Positions 18,286-27,565 of a stretch of DNA of 64,000 bases are shown piece after piece. Source of the DNA: Bacillus sp. 2205SS5-2 (GTDB lineage Bacteria > Bacillota > Bacilli > Bacillales > Bacillaceae_K); NCBI RefSeq assembly GCF_037024155.1, contig NZ_JAYKTS010000013.1, forward strand, positions 1 through 64,000. Reading direction: 5' to 3'. Each line of letters begins with the position of its first letter. Position 1 is the stretch's first letter. The notes under the pieces were generated by a model. It had not been told where the DNA came from and ran no database searches. It saw only the letters and a list, made by a program, of their open reading frames with translations. The translations under genes and the position numbers were made by a program.

Positions 18286-18731
18286 TTAGATCAATACCTT
18301 GAACCCTGTTATAAAAACCATTTCAATTACTCTCCCAATGACGGACCAGATAATCGCTGTTATCAAAAGAGGCTCGTCCTCCCCTTCTGTCATGACATGT
18401 TGCTGATAAGGTTTCGTCAGCACTATTTTCCACCATAAAAAAAGTAGAACACAACCAATTCTATACCCCAGATTTACCGCTCTTTCATCAAAAGGCAAAG
18501 TCCCATCTAATGAAGGTCCAGCAAATAGGAACTTTCCAATAAGCACAAGAACACCAACCAGAATAATTGGATACACTCGTTTCATTGATACATTCAACCA
18601 TTTACTATTACGTGTTCCCAACACCAATACTGGAATCATCCCACCAAAAATAACTTATTCACATCATAAGACTGTGTCTCTTCCCATCCTTTATCTAAAG
18701 ATTTTTGATAAAGCTCCTGATTCACCGTCAT
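18286..18731 (-). pseudogene. Small membrane protein gene with a one-base frameshift
   Basis: The first gene of the AAA operon starts at ATG 18729-18731 behind GGGGGAGG and reads MTVNQELYQKSLDKGWEE up to ..DVNKLFLVG then a stop. The rest lies in another frame (MIPVLVLGTRNSKWLNV onward, to 18286) with about three hydrophobic spans. The frames join within an A5 tract at 18646-18650 (T5 in the mRNA sense); one more base would give ..NKLFFGGMIPVLVLG. This is either a real inactivating mutation, a phase-variable tract or a sequencing error. The downstream part alone lacks a good ribosome binding site. Function unknown. Confidence 0.7.
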
Positions 18732-18814
18732 GCTGCCTCCCCCTTCTTGTAACTATCTCCATATATTATCCCCCACCCCAATATCCATTTCCTTCATTTT
18801 TTTTAAAACTTAGG

Positions 18815-18870
18815 GATGACCAAGAGGTGCCAAGGGGACAGTTCTGCCGGTATGATTTTGTGATTAGAAT
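18815..18870 (+). repeat. REP module with GGTATGATTTTG tail
   Basis: GCCAAGGGGACAGTTCTGCC then GGTATGATTTTGTG closely matches 31700-31735 and, for its core, 29265-29290. Three copies define a second REP layout that is not a simple symmetrical hairpin. Confidence 0.6.
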
Positions 18871-19014
18871 TCAATTTTTTGGGAATGGCACTGCTAATTC
18901 TACGTTACCAGTGTTTTGATTTGAGAGAAATAATATAGATTGGTTATCGGGGTATATAATAGAAGGAATCGAGGTTGGAAGTATATACATGACTTAATAA
19001 AGAATCAATAATTG

Positions 19015-19782
19015 TTATGCTTTCGTGATTACTCCTCTGCTGATTCCAGTGAGCCTGGCAAGTTGCCTTACGGATAATTCTTTGTTTTTCAATGCTCTCA
19101 AATATCGGTCTCGCAATTCTCTATTAGTTAATTTCTGAAGGTCCGTACTGTGTTTCACATGACAAACATTATTTATTATCTCTTGTGCATTTTGATCCGA
19201 CAATCTTTTATTTTCAATGATACTCAAGAAATCCCCTTCATCTTGCTTCTGATGAAACGCTGAAAATAACGAGATTGCTTTTTCGCGATTTTGATGAAAA
19301 AGCCCTAATATTAAATCTCTATCAACCACTTTGCAGAAATTCACATACTCAGAATAACTGCTCCATTGATATTTTGAAATATCACTCACTAGTCCAGCCT
19401 TGACAGGGTTTTGATGTATATACCTTAGTACATTTAGTAAATAACTCCGATCTTCAACCGGCTTACTTTTATATCGACCCTGAAATAAGTGCCCACATCT
19501 CTCGTACTTTAAATTGTACCAGTAGACAAAACTTGCACCAATTCTCCTCATTGCAATGCCCAAATCTTCTTTTTCTTTAATCAGAATATGGATATGATTC
19601 CCCATCAGACAATACCCATAAATTTTATAACCGCTTTTTTCTTTAAACTGGTTCAGAATCTGTAAAAACATAACGGCGTCTTCCTGCTCTTCAAATATCG
19701 TTTGTCGATTGATTCCCCTTATAATCATATGGTAAGTGTTAGTGGAGCTTTTCTTTCGTGCCGTCCTTGGCAAAGTTATCAT
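19015..19782 (-). CDS. REP-associated tyrosine transposase (Y1, IS200-like)
   Basis: The protein has the Y1 transposase pattern: ITLPRTARKKSSTNTYHMII, the HUH pair in CLMGNHIHILIKEKE, a Tyr-bearing helix (ASFVYWYNLKYERCGHLFQG), and LRYIHQNPVKAGLV. A C-terminal helix-turn-helix (VRQLARLTGISRGVITKA) is typical of RAYT-type proteins. These enzymes nick single-stranded DNA at hairpins and are linked to REP sequences rather than to full IS elements. Starting at ATG 19780-19782 gives about 255 residues; no clean ribosome binding site supports this or any other start. REP hairpins are frequent nearby (18810-18870, 20262-20287). Confidence 0.85.
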   Translation of the reverse strand: MITLPRTARKKSSTNTYHMIIRGINRQTIFEEQEDAVMFLQILNQFKEKSGYKIYGYCLMGNHIHILIKEKEDLGIAMRRIGASFVYWYNLKYERCGHLFQGRYKSKPVEDRSYLLNVLRYIHQNPVKAGLVSDISKYQWSSYSEYVNFCKVVDRDLILGLFHQNREKAISLFSAFHQKQDEGDFLSIIENKRLSDQNAQEIINNVCHVKHSTDLQKLTNRELRDRYLRALKNKELSVRQLARLTGISRGVITKA

Positions 19783-19986
19783 CCTTTCGTCTGCATTCAT
19801 ATTTTTATTCATTGGCATAAAAACTGATTCACAATTTGAATAGATATCCTTGGTTTGAGTTTTACTGGAGGGTCGTTTAGCAGGGGGAGAGGGCGAACAT
19901 TTAGGTGGATATTTCGTGTGGTATACGTGGTATATATCCGTTAACCTAATATTAACATTTTTCACTTAATAAAGATGTTTCCGAAA

Positions 19987-20169
19987 GGCTCTTTTCGTAT
20001 ACATTGTTGCTCTTGACACAAAGAAAAAACAGGCAGTAGGGTTTTTTTGATTGATTTCTTCCTTTTTATCTAGAAATGAAAAATTTTTCATTAGGAAAAG
20101 AGCACGAAATCATACAAGTTAAGGGATTCCTTCATATTCGAAAAGCCACAATCTTTGCGAAAACAGCCT
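19987..20169 (+). mobile_element. MITE, family B, with perfect 8-bp target duplication
   Basis: It starts GGCTCTTTTCGTATACATTG and ends CACAATCTTTGCGAAAACAGCC (last 18 bases TCTTTGCGAAAACAGCC inclusive), flanked on both sides by TTCCGAAA (19979-19986 and 20170-20177). The core matches the element at 8502-8683 in reverse. Confidence 0.85.
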
Positions 20170-20189
20170 TCCGAAAAGACTTTTGCTTT

Positions 20190-20255
20190 TCTTAGCAGTA
20201 TAAATAGTGTGTAAAAGGTAGATTTGAGGGCATCATTTCGTCTATTTCTTGAACC
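20190..20255 (-). mobile_element. MITE fragment
   Basis: GGGCATCATTTCGTCTATTT is the reverse complement of the family A core. No ends remain. Together with the neighbouring element it fills the gap before the lipoprotein gene. Confidence 0.4.
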
Positions 20256-20261
20256 AAAAAG

Positions 20262-20287
20262 AGACCAAAGGGACTGTCCCCTTGGTC
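20262..20287 (+). repeat. REP hairpin, GGGAC core
   Basis: AGACCAAAGGGAC pairs with GTCCCCTTGGTC. It sits where the -35 region of the following gene would be expected. Confidence 0.75.
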
Positions 20288-20297
20288 ACTCATAATG

Positions 20298-20303
20298 TAT
20301 AAT
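20298..20303 (+). promoter_or_regulatory. -10 element of the CueP-like gene
   Basis: A perfect TATAAT lies 33 bp before the ATG. No -35 is visible because the upstream DNA is a REP hairpin. Confidence 0.45.
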
Positions 20304-20335
20304 TCCTATTAGAAGCGAATAAGGAGGAAACCTTT

Positions 20336-20860
20336 ATGAAAAAAACAATACTACTAACGCTCGCAGCAGCCGTTCTTTTAGCAGCTTGTGGGGATGATAC
20401 TACGCAATCAAATTCTGAGACAGATTTAAAAGCAACAAAAGAACTAGTACAAAGTTATAGCGAAGGCAGCATCCAAGCGGAGAACGCCTCTATCACATCG
20501 GAGCATTTAATTGTGCAAGAAACAGACGGCGAAGAAAAAGTGTATGAATTACCAGAAGAAGAATTCTTTGTCTCTATTGCACTATATGTAAAAAACACCC
20601 ACCCATGTACGATTCATAACTTGACTAGCTGCCAAGGTGAACTGGCCAATGAGGAATTTGACGTTACCATCATTGATAGTGAAGGAAAGATTGTCACAAA
20701 GGAAACAATGAAATCTCCGAAAAATGGTTTCCTTGATTTATGGCTACCAAGAGAGAAAGAGTATCAAGTTCGAATTGAGCACAACGGAAAAGTGGCGGAA
20801 AGTAAATTGACCACGTTTAAAGAAGATGGGACGTGTGTGACGTCGATGCAGTTGTTATAG
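20336..20860 (+). CDS. CueP-family metal-binding lipoprotein
   Basis: The 174-residue product starts at an ATG behind AAGGAGGA and carries a lipoprotein signal peptide with lipobox LLAAC (Cys about residue 18), so it should be anchored on the outer face of the membrane. The segment HPCTIHNLTSCQGELANEEF matches the conserved Cys/His signature of CueP, and a third Cys lies near the C-terminus (DGTCVTS). CueP proteins of Gram-negative periplasms bind copper; a role in extracellular copper handling is inferred. It is monocistronic with its own terminator. No other copper gene is nearby. Confidence 0.8.
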   Translation: MKKTILLTLAAAVLLAACGDDTTQSNSETDLKATKELVQSYSEGSIQAENASITSEHLIVQETDGEEKVYELPEEEFFVSIALYVKNTHPCTIHNLTSCQGELANEEFDVTIIDSEGKIVTKETMKSPKNGFLDLWLPREKEYQVRIEHNGKVAESKLTTFKEDGTCVTSMQLL

Positions 20861-20916
20861 TATTGAGCACCCCTTTCGTTCATTATTTACATGGTGATAA
20901 CCAGATAAATAACCAA

Positions 20917-20947
20917 AAACCCACCGTTTCTACTGAACGGTGGGTTT
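20917..20947 (+). terminator. Terminator of the CueP-like gene
   Basis: AAACCCACCGTT and AACGGTGGGTTT form a 12-bp stem with a 7-nt loop. The rest of 20861-21147 holds another weak hairpin (20957-20990) and no gene. Confidence 0.8.
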
Positions 20948-21147
20948 ACTCTTCGATTCAAAAATCATAGGCATATGGATTTTTGAATGCCTTAAAAAAC
21001 ATTTTTTTGAACCTCTGTTTTCCGGAAGAAGCCTCTGTTCAGATAGACCCTATTAATCTACTATACTAGTCAACCTCTCTATGAAGATTAACTTGCACCT
21101 CAATTAATATCTAGCAAAAAGCGTGCGACAAGGGACCTTTCCCCTTA

Positions 21148-22089
21148 TTATTCAGTCACTAATTCCAGTTCCACTGCGATAGATTTTTCTATTTCATCTC
21201 CATTTAGAACTTTGGAAGCTGCTTCAACTGCCTGTTGGCCCATTAGCTCTGGTTTTTGAGCTACTGTAGCAGCCAATATTCCTGCTTTGACAGAGGAAAC
21301 AGCATCTTCAGTTGCGTCAAAACCTACAACGATTACATCGTTCATGCCTGCTGCTTCTAGTGCTTGAAGAGCTCCTAGTGCCATTTCGTCATTATGAGCG
21401 AATACTGCTCCGAAGTCATTGCTTCTTTGAATAATATTTTCCATGACCGTTAGCCCTTCCGCTCGGTCGAAGTTTGCTGCTTGCTTGGCAACGACTTCAA
21501 GTCCCTCGCCTGAGTCTATTGCATCGTTAAACCCTTTTCCTCTTTCGCGAGCTGCAGAAGAGCCTGGAATCCCTTCTAGTTCTACTACTTTACCTGAATC
21601 GCCAAGTTGTTCGATAATGAATTCTCCCGCCATCATTCCACCAGCAGCATTATCAGACGCTATATGAGAAACTACGTCTCCCCCCGCAGCACTACGATCA
21701 ACAGTAATCACTGGAATACCTGCATCATTTGCCGATTGAATAGCTGATGCAATTGCTTCTGAGTCTGCTGCGTTAACTAAAAGTACATCTACATTTTGTT
21801 GAATCATATCCTCTATGTCATTTAATTGTTTGGAAGGATCGTTTTGAGCATCTACAGTTGTAATTTCTATACCAAGCTCTTTTGCTTTTGCTTCAGCTCC
21901 ATCACGTAATGTTACAAAAAAAGGATTGTTTAAAGTGGAGATGGATAAACCAATTTTTTTCGTACCTTCATCCTTTCCATCTTTGCTATTACTAGAAGAC
22001 TTCTCACTTCCCCCACTTTGTTCTAATGAACATCCACTGACAATCATCATTACAAGTGCTACGATAAAGAATTTCCATACCTGTTTCAT
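21148..22089 (-). CDS. rbsB: Ribose ABC transporter substrate-binding lipoprotein
   Basis: The ATG at 22087-22089 is preferred over a TTG two codons upstream because AAGGGG lies 9-10 nt before it. The roughly 313-residue product has a lipoprotein signal (lipobox VSGC) and a periplasmic-binding-protein fold of the RbsB type: IGLSISTLNNPFFVTLRDGA, IPVITVDRSAAGGDVVSHIA, FAHNDEMALGALQALEAAG. It captures D-ribose outside the cell and delivers it to RbsC. It is the last gene of rbsRKDACB. Confidence 0.95.
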   Translation of the reverse strand: MKQVWKFFIVALVMMIVSGCSLEQSGGSEKSSSNSKDGKDEGTKKIGLSISTLNNPFFVTLRDGAEAKAKELGIEITTVDAQNDPSKQLNDIEDMIQQNVDVLLVNAADSEAIASAIQSANDAGIPVITVDRSAAGGDVVSHIASDNAAGGMMAGEFIIEQLGDSGKVVELEGIPGSSAARERGKGFNDAIDSGEGLEVVAKQAANFDRAEGLTVMENIIQRSNDFGAVFAHNDEMALGALQALEAAGMNDVIVVGFDATEDAVSSVKAGILAATVAQKPELMGQQAVEAASKVLNGDEIEKSIAVELELVTE

Positions 22090-22124
22090 AATCAAACACC
22101 CCTTGTTTTTTATTAAATTTATAG

Positions 22125-23069
22125 TTAGGCAGCTTTCTTTCTATCTATTAACACTGCTAGAAGAATGACGCCACCTTTGACTACCTGCTGATAGAAGGAT
22201 GATACATTTAATAGATTCAAACCATTATTCAAGAATCCGATGATTAGCGCACCAATTAAGGTCCCAAAAATCCAACCTCTTCCTCCAGATAAACTGGTGC
22301 CTCCTAATACAACCGCTGCGATGGCATCTAACTCATAACTGACACCCGCTGTAGGCTGTGCAGAGTTTAAACGAGACGTTAAAATAATCCCAGCTAATGC
22401 CGATAGGAATCCGGTTATCGCATACACACCGATTTTCAATCGATCGGCTTTTAATCCAGATAGCAAGGATGCCTCTTCATTTCCACCAATCGCATATACT
22501 CCACGGCCAAAGGTTGTTTTTCTTAAAATAAAGAAGAGAATAAAGTAAGCAACTAGCATAGTCACAACCGGGAATGGAATACCGAGAAAGTAGCCTTTCC
22601 CCAACATCTGAAAACTAACACTATCAGATAAACCTGTGATTGGACGACCGTCAGTATACACAAGTGTTAACCCTCTAAAAATAGTCATAGTGGCTAAAGT
22701 AGCAATAAATGGCGCTACCTTCCCCTTTGTAATAATTAATCCATTTACTAGTCCCATCACCGCTCCTGCAAGTAAGCCGATTAGAACAGCAAGTACCGGG
22801 TCCATTCCACTAGCAAGTAAACCTGCAGTAGTAGCTGAAGCAAGTGCTAATATCGACCCAACGGATAAATCAATTCCACCAGTTAGAATGATGAACGTCA
22901 TTCCAAATGCGATTAAGGCGTTTACTGACACTTGGCGTAACACATTGAATAAATTGTCTACTGTAAAGAAGTTGGGACTCATAATGGATAATATAATGGT
23001 TATGACGATGAGGCCTAAAACGGGTCCTAATTTTTGAAGACTACCTAAACTTTTGGTTACTCTGTTCAT
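22125..23069 (-). CDS. rbsC: Ribose ABC transporter permease
   Basis: This 314-residue integral membrane protein has around eight to ten hydrophobic spans. It shows the conserved permease stretch [20 protein letters not shown] near the N-terminus and [19 protein letters not shown] in the cytoplasmic loop that contacts the ATPase. Its ATG overlaps the rbsA stop by four bases, indicating coupled translation. It forms the channel of the ribose importer. Confidence 0.95.
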   Translation of the reverse strand: MNRVTKSLGSLQKLGPVLGLIVITIILSIMSPNFFTVDNLFNVLRQVSVNALIAFGMTFIILTGGIDLSVGSILALASATTAGLLASGMDPVLAVLIGLLAGAVMGLVNGLIITKGKVAPFIATLATMTIFRGLTLVYTDGRPITGLSDSVSFQMLGKGYFLGIPFPVVTMLVAYFILFFILRKTTFGRGVYAIGGNEEASLLSGLKADRLKIGVYAITGFLSALAGIILTSRLNSAQPTAGVSYELDAIAAVVLGGTSLSGGRGWIFGTLIGALIIGFLNNGLNLLNVSSFYQQVVKGGVILLAVLIDRKKAA

Positions 23070-24568
23070 ACTAGCGTCCCCCCTGTTGCAGCTTCCATAA
23101 TTTTTTCTTGATTCGCATCTGCTTTGTTCATGATTGCTGTTACTTTTCCTTCGTGGATGACCATGATTCGGTCTGACATTCCGAGAATTTCCGGTAATTC
23201 CGATGAAACCATAATAATTGAAAAACCTTTTCCCGTTAGCTCATTCATGATGGAATAGATTTCTTTCTTAGCTCCCACGTCTACTCCTCTTGTAGGTTCG
23301 TCAAGGATTAAGAGCTTCGGTTCTCTTCCAAGCCATTTCCCAAAGACAACCTTTTGCTGATTACCTCCGCTAAGAGATTTCACTTCTTGTTCTGAACCAG
23401 ATGTTTTTATACGAAGTTTTTGGATCATCTCTTCGGTCCATTGTTTTTCTTTCTTTTTTTGAACCACACTAAACTTTGATAACGCTTTCAAATTGGTGAG
23501 AGCAAGATTTTCTCGAACCGATAGATTCAGTACCAATCCTTCATCCTTGCGATCCTCAGTGATAAATCCGATTCCTGCTGAGATGGCTTGATCAGGTTTG
23601 CGGATATGGAGTTCATGCCCATCTAGTAAAATCCGGCCAGCAGACTTCTTTCTCACCCCAAAAATCGTCTCCATAATTTCCGTCCTGCCAGCACCCATTA
23701 AACCCGCGACTCCAAGTATTTCCCCTTCTTTAACAGTGAAGGATACATTATTAAATACATGTTCATGACTTAGATTTTCTACTTGAAATCGATCCTTTGA
23801 GATGCTAGGTTTTCGTTCAGGGAACCGCTCTCCTAACTCCCGACCTACCATCATTTTGACGATTTCTTCAAAATTTGTTTGATTCGTCACTCTTGTTCCA
23901 ATCGATTGACCATCCCTCAGAACGGTAATTCGGTCACATATCTTGAAGATCTCCTCCATTCGATGAGAGATGTAGACAATAGCGACTCCTTCCTTTCGAA
24001 GTCCTTGAATAACGGTGAAAAGTGAATCTATTTCTCTATCTGTTAAGGCGGCAGTTGGTTCATCCATAATCAGGACCTCCGTATCAGCAGCAATGGCTCT
24101 GGCAATTTCTATCATTTGCTGCTGTCCAACCGACAACTTACCCGCAAGCATTGTCGGTTCAATATTGATCCCTAATCGATTTAGATATTCCTTCGTTTTT
24201 TCGTTCATTTCCTTTGTTTTTAAGATGCCAAATGGGCTTCGTTTTAGTTCCTTACCAAGAAACATATTTTCTGCTACTGTCAAATAAGGAATGATATTAA
24301 GCTCTTGATGAATAACAGCGATTCCCTCTTTTTCTGCTTCTTTAGGAGATTGATATTCTACTAGCTTTCCTTTATAGTGAATCTCTCCTTGATTGCGCTT
24401 ATGTATACCCGTAAGAATCTTCACCATAGTCGATTTCCCTGCTCCATTTTCCCCCATCAAGGCGTGTATTTCACCGGAAAATAATTCAAAGTTTACCCCT
24501 TTTAGTACTTCTACATGGAAAAAAGATTTATGAATGTTTTCCATCTCTACTATTGGAGCCCTAGTCAT
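23066..24568 (-). CDS. rbsA: Ribose ABC transporter ATP-binding protein (two ATPase domains)
   Basis: The 500-residue protein contains two ABC modules. The first has Walker A GENGAGKS (about residue 40), signature [14 protein letters not shown] and Walker [12 protein letters not shown]. The second has a degenerate Walker A (GLMGAGRTE), signature [14 protein letters not shown] and [12 protein letters not shown]. This asymmetry is normal for sugar importers of the RbsA/MglA type. It powers ribose uptake with RbsC. The start overlaps the rbsD stop by one base. Confidence 0.95.
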   Translation of the reverse strand: MTRAPIVEMENIHKSFFHVEVLKGVNFELFSGEIHALMGENGAGKSTMVKILTGIHKRNQGEIHYKGKLVEYQSPKEAEKEGIAVIHQELNIIPYLTVAENMFLGKELKRSPFGILKTKEMNEKTKEYLNRLGINIEPTMLAGKLSVGQQQMIEIARAIAADTEVLIMDEPTAALTDREIDSLFTVIQGLRKEGVAIVYISHRMEEIFKICDRITVLRDGQSIGTRVTNQTNFEEIVKMMVGRELGERFPERKPSISKDRFQVENLSHEHVFNNVSFTVKEGEILGVAGLMGAGRTEIMETIFGVRKKSAGRILLDGHELHIRKPDQAISAGIGFITEDRKDEGLVLNLSVRENLALTNLKALSKFSVVQKKKEKQWTEEMIQKLRIKTSGSEQEVKSLSGGNQQKVVFGKWLGREPKLLILDEPTRGVDVGAKKEIYSIMNELTGKGFSIIMVSSELPEILGMSDRIMVIHEGKVTAIMNKADANQEKIMEAATGGTLV

Positions 24569-24957
24569 TAGAAAATCACTCCCGAATGCAGAATGATATT
24601 CGCATACGGAGTTGCCTCTCCAGTACGAATAATCGCTTTTGCTTTTTGTGTCTCAGTCTTAAACTCATCATGAGAAACAAACTTAATAGAAGAGAACTTG
24701 CTCTGTAATTCCTTTTCTAACGCTCCATTATATTCAATGATTTCTGAAGCCAAAGTAACCGATTCAATTTCCATATCTAGCTCAATTTCAGATAATACAT
24801 CTAAAAAAGAAGGATTTCCTAGTTTGATAGCCAAATCCACCTTCTTGACTCCATCAGGAATTGGTAATCCACAATCAGCAATAACTATAAAGTCAGTATG
24901 TCCCATATCACTAAGCACCTTAGAAATCTCGCTATTTAATATACCGTTCTTTTTCAT
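24568..24957 (-). CDS. rbsD: D-ribose pyranase
   Basis: The 129-residue protein is of normal length for RbsD, which interconverts the beta-pyranose and beta-furanose forms of ribose so that RbsK can use it. The conserved MGHTD motif with its catalytic His (about residue 19), [14 protein letters not shown] and the C-terminal [15 protein letters not shown] are present. GAGGTGAG lies just before the ATG. It lies between rbsK and rbsA in a tightly packed operon. Confidence 0.95.
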   Translation of the reverse strand: MKKNGILNSEISKVLSDMGHTDFIVIADCGLPIPDGVKKVDLAIKLGNPSFLDVLSEIELDMEIESVTLASEIIEYNGALEKELQSKFSSIKFVSHDEFKTETQKAKAIIRTGEATPYANIILHSGVIF

Positions 24958-24986
24958 TTTTTCTCACCTCGGATTCGAATGTTTCT

Positions 24987-25859
24987 TTAATTTGTCTCTA
25001 GGTCCGCTCGATTAGGCATTCCTGATTGAGCTCCAAATTTCGTAACGGAAAGGGCTGCAGCTCTTGCAGCAAAATAACAAGCTTCTTTTAGCGTCATACC
25101 TTCCGAAAGTCCGACAGCTAGTGCCCCGTTAAAGGTATCACCTGCTCCTGTTGAATCAACCGCCTCTACCTTTAAGGTTGGAATGAGCACCTCTTGATCT
25201 CCTTCATAAATCATGACACCTTGAGATCCTTTTGTGATTACAATCTTTTCTTTTAATAGAGCAAAACATTCTGCATCATGTTCATAAAGGTTGAAGAGCT
25301 GGGCTGCTTCATATTCATTTGGTGTTAAGTAGGTTGCCAGCTTAATCCATTTTTTAGGTAGCGAAGCAAACGGGGCAGGATTTAAAATCACCTTCACTCC
25401 TCCTTTATATGCAATCTCCAACGCCATTTCAACACTTTCTGGCGGAATTTCTAGTTGAAGAAGGAGCCAATCACTATTAAGAATGACCTCTTCATGTTCA
25501 GCTACCACTTCTGGAGTAAGGTACTTGTTTGCCCCTGGTACGACAATAATTTTATTATCACCTTCGTAAACCGTAATGGAAGCTATACCTGTTGTTCCAC
25601 CTGTAACCGGTTCCACATATTCCGTCGATATCCCTTGCTTCTTAAAATGCTCCATATACTCTTCTCCAAAAAGATCTGATCCTACTCGACCAATCATTTG
25701 CACATGAGAACCCAATTTTGCGGCCGCTACTGCTTGGTTGGCTCCCTTTCCTCCGGGAATCGTGGAGAAACGGTCACCCATAATAGTTTCTCCAAGATTA
25801 GGATCTCTGCTGGTCACGGTCACTAGGTCCATATTAATACTGCCTAAAACGGTAATCAT
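24987..25859 (-). CDS. rbsK: Ribokinase
   Basis: The 290-residue PfkB-family sugar kinase phosphorylates D-ribose to ribose 5-phosphate. It shows the N-terminal signature GGKGANQAVAAAKLG, the central SITVYEGDNKIIVVPGAN, and the ATP/anion-hole motif DSTGAGDTFNGAL with the catalytic Asp. An AGGAGGGG site precedes the ATG; the gene begins 16 bp after the rbsR stop. Confidence 0.95.
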   Translation of the reverse strand: MITVLGSINMDLVTVTSRDPNLGETIMGDRFSTIPGGKGANQAVAAAKLGSHVQMIGRVGSDLFGEEYMEHFKKQGISTEYVEPVTGGTTGIASITVYEGDNKIIVVPGANKYLTPEVVAEHEEVILNSDWLLLQLEIPPESVEMALEIAYKGGVKVILNPAPFASLPKKWIKLATYLTPNEYEAAQLFNLYEHDAECFALLKEKIVITKGSQGVMIYEGDQEVLIPTLKVEAVDSTGAGDTFNGALAVGLSEGMTLKEACYFAARAAALSVTKFGAQSGMPNRADLETN

Positions 25860-25874
25860 GTTCTAACTCCCCTC

Positions 25875-26846
25875 CTATTCGGTTGTTTCACGTTTCATAA
25901 GTTCTGTATTGAAAACCATATGGACATCTTCTAATTTCTTTCCATCAATCAATTCTAGAAGCATGGTCGCTGCCTTTTTGCCCATTTCATAAATTGGCTG
26001 TGCCATCGTTGTAATCTCTGGGGACACGGTTTCAGTCAATTCAATTCCATCAAAACCAACAATCGATAAATCCTCAGGAACGTGTAATTTTAACCTACTC
26101 GCGGCTTTCAAAGCACCTACTGCCATCACATCATTTCCTGCGAAAACGCCATCAATGGTGGGATAGGACTTAAGCAACTCTAGAAGAGCCTTCTCCGAAC
26201 CTTTTAAATCATAATCTCCGTTGCATATGATAATAGGAAGCTTTTGTTCGTTCATTTCATCTTCATATGCTTTTTTTCTAAGAATAGAGTTTTCAATATC
26301 CTCCGGGCCTTGTATATGAGCAACTCGTTTACAGCCATTTTCTAACAAATAGCGAACAGCCTTCCGAGCCTCATGGTAATTATCAATCGTAACAGAAGGA
26401 ATGCTTTGATGGAAAAAGCGATCAAGTGCAACCATTGGCATTTGCAATCCTTCAATATGCTTGAGCTCCAACGTATTCGACACAATGATGACACCATCAA
26501 TGTAATTTTCCTGCATTTTTTCTAAATACATCAGTTCTTTTTTTAAATCTTCATCACTATTGCAGAGAAATGTTGTGTATTCTGCTTTATTTGTCACATC
26601 TTCTACCGCTCGTACTAATTGGGGAAAATATGGATTCATAATATCAGGAACAATAAATCCAATCATTTTGGATTTTTTTTTAAATAAGCTTCTCGCCACA
26701 TTATTTGGTCGGTACTTTAAACGCTGAATCACATTTTCAACCTTAAGCTTTGTATCTTCATGAACATACCCTTGATTATTCAGCACTCTCGAAACAGTTG
26801 CTACCGAGACCTGAGCTTCTTTTGCTACATCTTTAATTGTGACCAT
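25875..26846 (-). CDS. rbsR: LacI-family ribose operon repressor
   Basis: The usual LacI-family start MVTIKDVAKEAQVSVATVSR (ATG at 26844-26846) is chosen; an upstream ATG would add six residues. The roughly 323-residue protein has an N-terminal helix-turn-helix with the YRPNNVARSL hinge helix and a ribose-binding-protein-like effector domain (GVFAGNDVMAVGALKAA, IVGFDGIELTETVSPEITT). It heads the operon it is expected to control. Two matching palindromic operators sit between the promoter and this gene. Confidence 0.95.
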   Translation of the reverse strand: MVTIKDVAKEAQVSVATVSRVLNNQGYVHEDTKLKVENVIQRLKYRPNNVARSLFKKKSKMIGFIVPDIMNPYFPQLVRAVEDVTNKAEYTTFLCNSDEDLKKELMYLEKMQENYIDGVIIVSNTLELKHIEGLQMPMVALDRFFHQSIPSVTIDNYHEARKAVRYLLENGCKRVAHIQGPEDIENSILRKKAYEDEMNEQKLPIIICNGDYDLKGSEKALLELLKSYPTIDGVFAGNDVMAVGALKAASRLKLHVPEDLSIVGFDGIELTETVSPEITTMAQPIYEMGKKAATMLLELIDGKKLEDVHMVFNTELMKRETTE

Positions 26847-26885
26847 CTTGGAGGTCTCTCCCATCTTTTCTCAAGTAACCTTTAA

Positions 26886-26899
26886 TGTAACCGGTTATA
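26886..26899 (-). promoter_or_regulatory. RbsR-type operator, copy 2
   Basis: TGTAACCGGTTATA, a near-perfect palindrome, repeats the upstream operator with one end position changed. The two centres are 34 bp apart, roughly three helical turns. Confidence 0.75.
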
Positions 26900-26919
26900 A
26901 AAACGTCTAGCAAAACATA

Positions 26920-26933
26920 TGTAACCGGTTACA
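26920..26933 (-). promoter_or_regulatory. RbsR-type operator, copy 1
   Basis: A perfect 14-bp palindrome TGTAACCGGTTACA of LacI-family type lies directly downstream of the -10, where bound repressor would block initiation. Confidence 0.82.
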
Positions 26934-26936
26934 CGG

Positions 26937-26965
26937 AGTTTAATATAAAAAATTAATTCTGTCAA
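26937..26965 (-). promoter_or_regulatory. Sigma-A promoter of the ribose operon
   Basis: On the minus strand TTGACA (26960-26965) and TAAACT (26937-26942) are 17 bp apart, ahead of the RbsR operators and rbsR. Confidence 0.65.
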
Positions 26966-27111
26966 TTATATTTTCAAAGTGGTAGGATCCCTCTTCGTTT
27001 TCAACCTGAAAAACAGGGTAAGACACAGACTTAGCCGAAGAACAAAAGACCAAAGGAAGCTTCTTCTGGATAATACAGAGAAAAGGCAGGGGTTAGGGGA
27101 CATGTACCTCG

Positions 27112-27271
27112 TCGCATTCGTATACATTGTTGCTATTTCATCTAATTTTAGATCAAATCCTCCATTTCACTGTTGATTTCCATCAAAAACAGGCGAAAAG
27201 ATGCACCGAAACAAAGCTATATTAACCTTTGTAGACTGGTTCAAAAAGCAACAATCTTTGCAAAAACAGCC
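27112..27271 (+). mobile_element. MITE, family A (left tip lost)
   Basis: TTCGTATACATTGTTGCTAT opens the element and AACAATCTTTGCAAAAACAG ends it. The core AGGCGAAAAGATGCACCGAA is slightly diverged. Confidence 0.7.
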
Positions 27272-27275
27272 ATAT

Positions 27276-27316
27276 AAAAAGAGTGAGTCACTAGTGTTTG
27301 TAGTGACTCACTCTTT
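27276..27316. terminator. Terminator-like hairpin (shared with 40786-40828)
   Basis: AAAGAGTGAGTCACTA pairs with TAGTGACTCACTCTTT. Almost the same hairpin occurs at 40786-40828, so it is also a dispersed repeat. Confidence 0.6.
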
Positions 27317-27565
27317 CAACTATAAATTCCTTACTATTTTTCTTTTTCAGGAAAACCTTATACATTCTAGGTTTCATGATATATTCTCATCCCAGTTATG
27401 GCACAGGAGGCAGATTTCCCTTCCAAGCAACCATCCACATAAAGCATTGGTTTAATAGATTCAGATAGATCAGCGATGAACAAACAAATGAGATACTCAA
27501 ATTTCATCAGTTTCGATTTTGAACCTTTTTTGAAATATGCGAAGAGGTACCTGTCCCCATACTCT

